In this document: piece after piece, positions 8,742 to 15,084 of the stretch
Numbering within the stretch: position 1 is the first letter of the stretch
How the letters are laid out: each line of letters begins with the position of its first letter
From: Bradyrhizobium sp. SZCCT0231
GTDB lineage: Bacteria; Pseudomonadota; Alphaproteobacteria; Rhizobiales; Xanthobacteraceae
Direction: 5' to 3'
Assembly (NCBI RefSeq): GCF_018130245.1
Contig: NZ_JAFCKP010000006.1
Location: 1-64,000 of the forward strand
DNA length: 64,000 nt
Translations under genes and position numbers: made by a program
The notes under the pieces: model-generated
Seen by the model: only the letters and a program-made list of their open reading frames with translations
What the model was told of the DNA's origin: nothing
The model's database searches: none

Positions 8742-9308
8742 CTACTCCCGCATGCCATGTTTGCCGAGGAGCTTGACTGTGCTGGCCTGAGGCCCCTTTT
8801 CCCCGAGCTCCTCGACATAGCTGACGCGCGTGCCGGCGGCGATGCCTGCGCGACCTTCCAGAACACTGTTGCAATTGAAATAGACCTCATGGCCGTCGGC
8901 CGCTTCAAGGAAGCCGAACTCGCCGCTTGGATCGATCCGCAGCACCGTCCCCACCGGCTCCGCTTCATGCAGCTTGGTCTGGCCGTGCATCACGCCAACC
9001 TGGTCCTGCAACTGGCGTCGCGCGCGCTTGAATGCATCATCCACCGCAAAGGTCAGGTCGGCATACCTTTCATCCTTCGTGGGCGTTCGTCCGACATTGA
9101 CCTCGCGCCCTTCGGGAAGGGCGAGTCGGATGCTGACCTGGTACTGACCGCCCGTCTTGTGACGTTCGCCGGGGCCACGCACGATGATGCGCCCTGCGGT
9201 CGCACGACCGAAGCGCTTCTCCAGCTCGGAGATGTGCTGGTCAATCGCCGCTTGCAGGTCCGAGGACGGCGTCAGGTCTTCGAATTCGATTTGCGCCGGG
9301 GTTTGCAT
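8742..9308 (-). CDS. HPF/RaiA-like ribosome-associated protein fused to a cold-shock domain
   Basis: A 188-residue protein with two domains. Residues 1 to about 110 are HPF/YfiA-like (IEFEDLTPSSDLQAAIDQHI, then ELEKRFGRA and DAFKRARRQLQDQV). Residues 120 to 185 are a cold-shock domain (GTVLRIDPSGEFGFLEAADG, VYFNCNSVL). HPF-type proteins bind the 30S subunit and stall or dimerise ribosomes in stress; the added CSD would bind RNA. GAGGAG lies 8 nt before the chosen start. It is the first gene of a probable operon with the PRPP synthetase homologue and is divergent from the DUF2267 gene across a FixK-type box. Confidence 0.85.
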   Translation of the reverse strand: MQTPAQIEFEDLTPSSDLQAAIDQHISELEKRFGRATAGRIIVRGPGERHKTGGQYQVSIRLALPEGREVNVGRTPTKDERYADLTFAVDDAFKRARRQLQDQVGVMHGQTKLHEAEPVGTVLRIDPSGEFGFLEAADGHEVYFNCNSVLEGRAGIAAGTRVSYVEELGEKGPQASTVKLLGKHGMRE

Positions 9309-9362
9309 GATCTCGCTCCTCAGATAAAGCGAGCAATCTGAGCACGCCGCACGCCCATGGCT

Positions 9363-9376
9363 TTGCGCAAGATCAA
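9363..9376. promoter_or_regulatory. FixK2-type box TTGCGCAAGATCAA
   Basis: Matches the Bradyrhizobium FixK2 pattern TTG(A/C)-N6-(T/G)CAA. It lies in the divergent promoter between the HPF-CSD gene (start 9308, 55 bp away) and the DUF2267 gene (start 9483, 107 bp away). It suggests low-oxygen induction of both operons. Inferred from pattern and position. Confidence 0.55.
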
Positions 9377-9482
9377 TCCAACCCGATGGCCAACTCCCGC
9401 ACGGAACCTTGAGGCACGTCAAGGCAGGCCAGCGCAAGGCTGCAACTAATCGACAATCTGCCTCCGACCCGGGAGTAACATC

Positions 9483-9911
9483 ATGAGCGCATCCACCGGT
9501 GTGACTGCATTGGACCATACGGTCCAGGAGACCAACGCTTGGCTCAAGGCCATCGATGAGCAGCTGGCCTTGGAGAACCGTCATCAGGCCTACAATGCGC
9601 TACGGGCCGTGCTGCACGCGCTGCGCGATCGTCTGCCGCCGGAGGTCGCCGTCAAGCTCGGTGCCCAGTTGCCGATCATGGTGCGCGGCCTCTACTACGA
9701 AGGCTGGCACATGGCGGCGACCCCGACGAAGGAACGGCACGTCGAGGAATTTGCAGCGCACGTCGCCCGGGAGCTTCCTCCTCAGTTTCCCATCAATCCG
9801 CTCACCGCGGCCCGCGGCGTCTACGAGGTGCTTTGGGAAAAGCTGGATCCCGGCGAGTTCGAAAAGCTGATGTCACACCTGCCGGCGCAGTTGAGGAATT
9901 TGCAGGGCTGA
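9483..9911 (+). CDS. DUF2267 domain protein
   Basis: A 142-residue protein matching the DUF2267 family over its whole length. It has the typical segment with HQAYNALRAVLHALRDRLPP, then LGAQLPIMVRGLYYEGW, and a second repeat with ARGVYEVLWEKLDPGEFEKL. The function of the family is unknown; it often accompanies stress genes. GGGAG is 8 nt upstream of the start. It is the first gene of a short plus-strand operon with the alpha/beta hydrolase. Confidence 0.88.
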   Translation: MSASTGVTALDHTVQETNAWLKAIDEQLALENRHQAYNALRAVLHALRDRLPPEVAVKLGAQLPIMVRGLYYEGWHMAATPTKERHVEEFAAHVARELPPQFPINPLTAARGVYEVLWEKLDPGEFEKLMSHLPAQLRNLQG

Positions 9912-9928
9912 CCGGAGCGGGGGCATCC

Positions 9929-10594
9929 ATGCCCATCGATCGACCGCATGACGTTCTCATTCCACCGCTTGGATTGTCAGGAACACTGACGCTCCCGATC
10001 AACGCCCGCGGTCTGGTCGCCTTCGCGCACGGCAGCGGTTCGAGCCGATTCAGCCCGCGAAATACAATGGTTGCGGGATCGCTGAACGAGCGCGGCTTTG
10101 CGACACTGCTGTTCGATCTTCTCACGCAGCAGGAGGAGCATGATCGCTCGAACGTCTTCAATGTTGGAATGCTCGGAGAGCGGCTGGCGGCGACGGTTGA
10201 CTGGCTTCAAACCCAGGAGCCCGCGATTTCCAGCCTTCCTGTCGGATTGTTCGGCGCCAGCACCGGTGCCGCGGCTGCCCTTATCGCGGCGGCTCAGCTC
10301 CCTCACCGAATTGCCGCGGTGGTCTCGCGTGGCGGACGCCCCGATCTCGCCGGCGAGGCCCTGCCCCATGTCCGGGCGCCAACCCTGTTGATCGTGGGAG
10401 GCGCCGATTTCGGCGTGATCGAGCTCAATAAGACGGCGCTCACCTGGCTTCGCGGGCCGACCGCGCTGGAGATCATTCCTGGCGCAACGCACCTGTTTCC
10501 CGAGCCGGGCGCGATGGATGCCGTGATCGACCATGCCGGTCGATGGTTCGAGCGATATCTGCGAACGCCACCGTTAGTCCGCGCCGCAAGCTAG
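9929..10594 (+). CDS. Dienelactone-hydrolase-like alpha/beta hydrolase
   Basis: A 221-residue soluble alpha/beta hydrolase. Visible elements are the oxyanion-side AFAHGSGSSRFSPRN, the nucleophile elbow GLFGASTGAAAA with Ser111, an acid on LLIVGGADFGVI, and the catalytic His in GATHLFPEPG. This subfamily is often found next to phosphoribosyltransferases and universal stress proteins in stress clusters, as here. Substrate unknown. The start is 17 nt after the DUF2267 stop with GGAG upstream, so they are co-transcribed. Confidence 0.82.
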   Translation: MPIDRPHDVLIPPLGLSGTLTLPINARGLVAFAHGSGSSRFSPRNTMVAGSLNERGFATLLFDLLTQQEEHDRSNVFNVGMLGERLAATVDWLQTQEPAISSLPVGLFGASTGAAAALIAAAQLPHRIAAVVSRGGRPDLAGEALPHVRAPTLLIVGGADFGVIELNKTALTWLRGPTALEIIPGATHLFPEPGAMDAVIDHAGRWFERYLRTPPLVRAAS

Positions 10595-10604
10595 GAGAAG
10601 AACC

Positions 10605-10631
10605 ATGAAACTCATGTCGAGCGTACCCTGA
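10605..10631 (+). other. Eight-codon mini-ORF with good ribosome binding site, before the USP fragment
   Basis: ATG at 10605 is preceded by TAGGAGAAG and encodes MKLMSSVP, stopping at a TGA that overlaps the next ATG (TGATG). It would couple translation into the truncated USP frame. It may be a leader, or the stub of a deleted gene. Very short, so support is only the ribosome binding site and the overlap. Confidence 0.25.
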
Positions 10632-10855
10632 TGGCGAACATTATGGTAGCAACCGACGGATCGAGAGGCGCATGCCGCGCGGTTGATGTGGCAGCAGAAC
10701 TTGCCAAAGCATTGGCATGCGATCTCCTGATCGTGACGGTTGCGGATCAACTGCTCGGCGAGGAGGTCCGACAACTTCCCCACACTGGAGCCACGGCCGG
10801 CCGCGATCAAGTTGCTCGCCAGGTAGGCTCCCGCGCTCAGCGATACCAGCAATGA
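10631..10855 (+). pseudogene. Universal stress protein, truncated remnant
   Basis: The first 45 or so residues are a clean start of a UspA-type protein: MANIMVATDGSRGACRAVDV, then AAELAKALACDLLIVTVADQ and LLGEEVRQL. After that the resemblance is lost and the frame ends at 74 codons, half the normal 140 to 150. The ATP-binding G-x2-G-x9-G(S/T) motif of the missing half is absent. The end overlaps the opposite-strand small secreted protein gene. I read this as a USP gene cut by a deletion or rearrangement; a short functional protein is less likely. Confidence 0.65.
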
Positions 10856-11028
10856 CCGCGTCGGCAGACGCGATGATGCGGATAAATCCAGCGCGGGCCC
10901 CAGCACGAGCGATACCAGTGATAGCCAGTTTCGCCCAAACGGTAGCAACCCGCCACCGCGCTGGTAGGTGCCAGAGCGCCAAGCGCGACGATTGCCACGA
11001 CGGCGGCGAACATGGCGAGTTTTCGCAT
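10837..11028 (-). CDS. Small secreted Cys/Trp/His-rich protein
   Basis: A 63-residue protein. The start at 11028 has GGAGAG about 5 nt upstream and gives a good signal peptide (MRKLAMFAAVVAIVALGALA, cleavage near AVA-GCY). The mature peptide is only about 36 residues, rich in Cys, Trp, Tyr, Arg and His (GYHWYRSCWGPRWIYPHHR and on). Similar small exported proteins occur in Bradyrhizobium; function unknown, metal or haem contact is possible. A FixK-type box 63 bp upstream suggests low-oxygen control. Confidence 0.7.
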   Translation of the reverse strand: MRKLAMFAAVVAIVALGALAPTSAVAGCYRLGETGYHWYRSCWGPRWIYPHHRVCRRGHCWYR

Positions 11029-11090
11029 CGTTCTCTCCTCGAAGTGTCCAGGAACGACTTGAAATGTGTTCACTAGCGGTCTCGCGCGCG

Positions 11091-11104
11091 TTGACGTAGA
11101 TCAA
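11091..11104. promoter_or_regulatory. FNR/FixK-type box TTGACGTAGATCAA
   Basis: An exact TTGA-N6-TCAA site 63 bp upstream of the small secreted protein gene (start 11028, minus). The core is very like known FixK2 sites in Bradyrhizobium. The gene on its other side (11208) reads away and ends there, so the box serves the minus-strand gene. Confidence 0.65.
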
Positions 11105-11207
11105 CGCACGCGTGCGTCTTGTCGGCCCTGTCTTCATCGCCCTTCGGACCAGAAGCGACGCGCTGAAGCGGCCGGGTAGCAAGCTCTTGGGGCGATCGAC
11201 CGCGTTG

Positions 11208-11954
11208 CTAGCTGTAGAAGATACCTCCGTCGACGTTGAGGGCCTGACCGGTCACAAACGCAGAATCATCAGACGCGAAGAACGCCACGGGCCCGACGAC
11301 GTCCTCCGGCTGCCCGAGCCGATGCAGGTCCGTGACCTTCTCGAAGTAGGCGACCCGCTCGGGATCGCGGAGATTGTTCATCCCCATCTCGGTCACGATG
11401 ATGCCCGGGCATACGGCATTGACCGTGATGCCGTAGCCTCCGAACTCCATGGACGAAACCCGGGTGAAGCCGACCACCGCCGACTTCGATGCGGCGTAGT
11501 GGGACTGTCCTGGACCGCCCGTTCGGGCAGCGAGCGAGGCGATGTTGACGATCCGCCCGTATTTGCGCTCCTTCATATGTGCCACCACGGCCTGGGTCAT
11601 CTGGAAGACGCCGCGCGTGTTGACGGCGAACGTCTGATCCCACGTATCGGTCGTCAATTCGTCGATGGTCGCCAGCCTGAGTATCCCCGCATTGTTGACG
11701 AGGACATCGATGTGACCGAGCCCCTGAACGGCTTCGGCCACGGCCCGCCTGCAATCGCCGAGGTCGCTGACATCGCCCAGCACTGGAATGCAGCGGCGGC
11801 CCAGCTCCTTGACCTCTGCGACGGTCTCAAGGAGGACCTTCTCCTGGGCGGCGATGTCGGTCAGCGCGAGATCGTAACCGCGCCTGGCAAGGCCAATGGC
11901 AATCGCACGACCAATTCCGCGGCTTGCTCCCGTCACGATCGCATGTCGGGCCAT
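11208..11954 (-). CDS. SDR-family oxidoreductase
   Basis: A 248-residue classical short-chain dehydrogenase. The NAD(P) motif is TGASRGIG at residues 8 to 15, followed by NNAG, the active-site Ser in NIASLAARTG, and YAASK with the catalytic Tyr and Lys. The C-terminus ends in VTGQALNVDGG as usual. Asp in LTDIAA after strand 2 favours NAD+. With the PfkB kinase and class II aldolase upstream it could oxidise a polyol or sugar, but the substrate is not known. It is the last gene of the minus-strand catabolic operon, with GGGGAGA before its ATG. Confidence 0.87.
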   Translation of the reverse strand: MARHAIVTGASRGIGRAIAIGLARRGYDLALTDIAAQEKVLLETVAEVKELGRRCIPVLGDVSDLGDCRRAVAEAVQGLGHIDVLVNNAGILRLATIDELTTDTWDQTFAVNTRGVFQMTQAVVAHMKERKYGRIVNIASLAARTGGPGQSHYAASKSAVVGFTRVSSMEFGGYGITVNAVCPGIIVTEMGMNNLRDPERVAYFEKVTDLHRLGQPEDVVGPVAFFASDDSAFVTGQALNVDGGIFYS

Positions 11955-12007
11955 GTTGCGTTCTCCCCTGTTGTTCGGATGAATGGTTTTTTGCCGATGT
12001 GAAAAGA

Positions 12008-12970
12008 TCAGGCGCGAGCAGGCTTGCGGACCGGGAGCGTGTTCATGGCCCTCACGGTCTCCTCGAACGATACGAGATTGGCGCCCGAACCCAGCCCCGT
12101 CGCGACGATCGCGGCCGTCGCGGTCGCAAGCTTGGCGCAGTCGAGCAGGTCCCAATCGCGGGCGAGACCCGCGATGAAGCCGCCCGTGTAGGAATCGCCG
12201 CATCCCGAGGTATCGCGGACCGCGACGTCGAACGCCGGCACCGTGAACTGACGTCCGTCGCGTGTCATCACGAAGGAACCATCGGCACCGAGAGAGATGG
12301 CGCAGGCCCGCGCGCCCTTCTCGATGAAGAACCGCGCACACGCGGCGGGATCGTCGGTTCCGACCATGGCACTGGTCTCATCGATGCTCGGCATGAAGAA
12401 GTCGACATAGGGCAGCAGCGGCTCGACCAGCGCCAGCGTTTCACGCCGCGCCTGGATGAGATCGAGCGTCGTCGTACAACCGGCCGCCTTCGCCTCGCGC
12501 AGCAATGCGACGGAAGGCGCTCCATCCATCGCGAGCAGGGAGCCGACCCCGCCGAGATGCAGAATCTTGCTCCGGCAAGCGGCCCTTTGCGTCTCGGGTG
12601 CGATCCGCCAGCGGGCGGAAGCGCCTCTTGCGTGCATGACCGGACGCGAGCCGTCGGGCCTGATCGGCAGGATCGTGGCCGAGGTCGGACTGTCGGCCAT
12701 CCGCTCCATGAGAGAGATGTCGATGCCTTCACGCTCCAGCGCGTTCAGCATCCAGTCGGCCTTCTCGTCGGAGCCGACGGCGCCAACCGCGAGCGCCTTC
12801 AGACCGAGTCGCGCGCAAGGAACGACGGTTCCGCCGGCGGTGCCTGCGACCGCCAGCCGAATTTCTTCGATCAGCAAGCGGCCGCCACCGGGCGGAATCT
12901 CGGTCACCGGGACCCCCAGAATATCCAGAATATAAGTGCCGCAGACGCTGACGTCGTGAGAGTGTGCCAT
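12008..12970 (-). CDS. PfkB-family carbohydrate kinase
   Basis: A 320-residue ribokinase-like kinase. The N-terminal substrate region has AGGTVVPCARLG and VGAVGSDEKADWML. The anion hole and catalytic Asp are in DTSGCGDSYTGGFIAGLARD near residue 250. The family phosphorylates sugars or nucleosides with ATP. Placed between an aldolase and an SDR, it probably makes a sugar phosphate for the aldolase to cleave. The substrate is inferred to be a sugar, keto-sugar or sugar acid; the sequence does not decide. Confidence 0.87.
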   Translation of the reverse strand: MAHSHDVSVCGTYILDILGVPVTEIPPGGGRLLIEEIRLAVAGTAGGTVVPCARLGLKALAVGAVGSDEKADWMLNALEREGIDISLMERMADSPTSATILPIRPDGSRPVMHARGASARWRIAPETQRAACRSKILHLGGVGSLLAMDGAPSVALLREAKAAGCTTTLDLIQARRETLALVEPLLPYVDFFMPSIDETSAMVGTDDPAACARFFIEKGARACAISLGADGSFVMTRDGRQFTVPAFDVAVRDTSGCGDSYTGGFIAGLARDWDLLDCAKLATATAAIVATGLGSGANLVSFEETVRAMNTLPVRKPARA

Positions 12971-13002
12971 GAGTTCTCGCAGGACAGTGGTTTGATCGTG
13001 AT

Positions 13003-13695
13003 CTAGCTCGAACGCTGGGGGATCTTGGGCGTGCCGTCGTTATCGCGCAGACCGTACTGCCCCCATCGCTTCAAAATGCTGTCGATTTCCTCGTCCGGCA
13101 GCAGCGGAGGAGAACCAAGCTGGAGACAGCCGTGATACTGCTTGGCGAGCATCTCGACCTCCACCGCGAGCCACATGGCCTTGCGCAGGTTGGGACCGAT
13201 GGCGATCAGCCCGTGATGTGCGAGCAGGCAGGCGCGGCGATAGCGAAGCGCGTTCAGGGCCGCCTGCGACAGCTCGGCCGTGCCGTATTGGGCATAGGGC
13301 GCGCAGGGGATGTCGTTGCCGCCGGCTGCGGCGATCATGTAGTGAATCGCAGGGATCGAGCGATTCATGATCGCGATGATGGTGCAGAAGACCGGATGGG
13401 CGTGAACGACGGCGCCAACCTCGGGCTTCGATTTCAGGATGTCGAGGTGAAAACGCCATTCCGTCGACGGCACGTTGCCGGCCGACGCGGTCCATGAGCC
13501 ATCCCACTTCATGGCCACGATATCTTCGGGCTTCATGCGGTCGTATGGAAGACCGGACGGCGTGAGCAGGATGCCGTCGTCGGTTCGGACGCTGATGTTT
13601 CCGGACGTTCCCTGGTTGATGCCTTGCGCCGCCATCTCGCGACAGGCGTCGATGATGGATTGACGAAGCTCGAGCTCTGCTTGGCGGCCGGTCAT
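13003..13695 (-). CDS. Class II aldolase/adducin-family protein
   Basis: A 230-residue protein of the L-fuculose/L-ribulose phosphate aldolase family. The zinc ligands are visible as VVHAHPVFC (two His) and AHHG with a third His further on. The N-terminal GTSGNISVRTDDGILLTPSG is the phosphate-binding signature. The start at 13695 is chosen because GGAGG lies 6 nt before it; the frame also opens at 13731, overlapping the upstream gene. It would split a ketose phosphate to DHAP and an aldehyde, fitting the PfkB kinase and SDR next to it. Confidence 0.85.
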   Translation of the reverse strand: MTGRQAELELRQSIIDACREMAAQGINQGTSGNISVRTDDGILLTPSGLPYDRMKPEDIVAMKWDGSWTASAGNVPSTEWRFHLDILKSKPEVGAVVHAHPVFCTIIAIMNRSIPAIHYMIAAAGGNDIPCAPYAQYGTAELSQAALNALRYRRACLLAHHGLIAIGPNLRKAMWLAVEVEMLAKQYHGCLQLGSPPLLPDEEIDSILKRWGQYGLRDNDGTPKIPQRSS

Positions 13696-13714
13696 TCGCT
13701 GCCTCCACTCTCGT

Positions 13715-14479
13715 TCATGCCATTGCTCCAAGCTGAACCTGCCGGTCGACCAGCAGCCACGTGGTTCGTGCCATCGCCAACACGTCCTGCTCCGAACTCA
13801 ACAAAGCGCTTTCGGCAAAGAGCTTGCGGCCCTCCCGCCCGGTCGGCCACGCCACCACCACACATCGATCTCCGGGACGCGGCCGGCGATCGACCCGTGC
13901 TGCCATGCGTCCGAGCAGGGCCGTCTCGTCACCGTTCAACCCCAGGTGACGTGCGCCCACGCTGCAATAGCCGGTCGGGCAGTCGAGAGCGGCCCAGACG
14001 AATTCGGGCGCGACATGGCCGTCCTCGCCGGACAGGTTGACATGAGGCACCCAGGACGCCGCGAACACGACGGGCTTGCCCGGGACTTCCCCCGCCTGCA
14101 GCGGACCTGCGAAGATCCGGAGACCGTCGCCATGGGCGCGGGCGGGGCCGCAGACGAAGCAAGTCGGAAGGTTGTGGGTCTGCTCGTCGTAGGGTGTTCT
14201 GCCGACCGCTGCTTCGGCCGCCTCGTAGCTCACCCTGGGAATGTCCGGAACATCGATGCCTGCCACACGCGCTGTCGCGAGCAGCCTGCCGTTCTCGCGT
14301 AACTCGATCCCGCCGCCGGTCCCCGTCAGGACGTCGAGCGGCCGCTCCAGCGGCGGCGGGGCACGCAACGTCACTTCGGCGTCTCCGGCGACGTGCCTTG
14401 CGAGACGTCCGCATACATAGCCACCGTTGCCGGAGTTCGGCGGTCCCCGGAAGCGACTGTCGATGACAAGCGATACCAT
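13715..14479 (-). CDS. Hotdog/thioesterase-like protein
   Basis: A 254-residue protein made of two hotdog-like halves. The first contains RFRGPPNSGNGGYVCGRLAR, a pattern of acyl-CoA thioesterase-like proteins; the middle has CFVCGPARAHGDGLRIFAGP; the second half has PEFVWAALDCPTGYCS. It has no signal peptide. Its place in an operon with a CoA-transferase suggests it hydrolyses or binds a CoA thioester. The exact substrate is unknown. Confidence 0.65.
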   Translation of the reverse strand: MVSLVIDSRFRGPPNSGNGGYVCGRLARHVAGDAEVTLRAPPPLERPLDVLTGTGGGIELRENGRLLATARVAGIDVPDIPRVSYEAAEAAVGRTPYDEQTHNLPTCFVCGPARAHGDGLRIFAGPLQAGEVPGKPVVFAASWVPHVNLSGEDGHVAPEFVWAALDCPTGYCSVGARHLGLNGDETALLGRMAARVDRRPRPGDRCVVVAWPTGREGRKLFAESALLSSEQDVLAMARTTWLLVDRQVQLGAMA

Positions 14480-14500
14480 TGCAGTCTTCGTCCGAGGCGT

Positions 14501-15070
14501 TCAGCGTCCCATCGCGAAGAACTCGTCATTCGGACGCATGCTGGTGACGTTGGCGAGGCGGTTCGACATGCCGAAGAATGCAGCGATGGCGGCAATGTCC
14601 CAGACGTCCTCTTCCGTGAATCCGTGTCCCTTGAGATCCTGGATGTCGGCGTCGTCCACCTCATAGGCGCGCGCCGAGACCTTCATCGCGAAATCGAGCA
14701 TCGCCCTTTGCCGCGCGGTGATATCAGCCTTGCGGTAGTTGACCGCGACCTGGTCCGCGATCAGCGGATTCTTCGCGCGCACGCGCAGGATGGCACCGTG
14801 TGCGACGACGCAATACTGGCATTGATTGGCGCTGCTGGTCGCCACCACGATCATCTCGCGCTCGGCCTTGGTGATCGGCCCGGGCTTGTCCATCAGCGCG
14901 TCGTGATAGGCGAAGAACGCCCGAAACTCGTCCGGACGATGCGCAAGCGTCAGGAAGACGTTGGGGACGAAGCCGGACTTCTCCTGAACCGCCTCGATGC
15001 GCGAGCGTATATCCGTAGGGAGCGTCGCGATGTCGGGGACGGGAAAGCGGCTGATGGCGGGCGCAGACAT
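14501..15070 (-). CDS. AhpD-like peroxidase-related (carboxymuconolactone decarboxylase fold) protein
   Basis: A 189-residue alkylhydroperoxidase AhpD-fold protein. The redox motif is present as QCQYCVVAHG, with CxxC and the downstream His. The N-terminus matches the uncharacterized peroxidase-related subfamily (SRFPVPDIATLP, IRSRIEAVQEKSGFVPNVF). It probably removes peroxides made during oxidation by neighbouring enzymes. GGAG is 8 nt upstream of the start. It lies 14 nt after the molybdoenzyme gene in the same operon. Confidence 0.88.
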   Translation of the reverse strand: MSAPAISRFPVPDIATLPTDIRSRIEAVQEKSGFVPNVFLTLAHRPDEFRAFFAYHDALMDKPGPITKAEREMIVVATSSANQCQYCVVAHGAILRVRAKNPLIADQVAVNYRKADITARQRAMLDFAMKVSARAYEVDDADIQDLKGHGFTEEDVWDIAAIAAFFGMSNRLANVTSMRPNDEFFAMGR

Positions 15071-15084
15071 GTTCCAAGCTCCTG

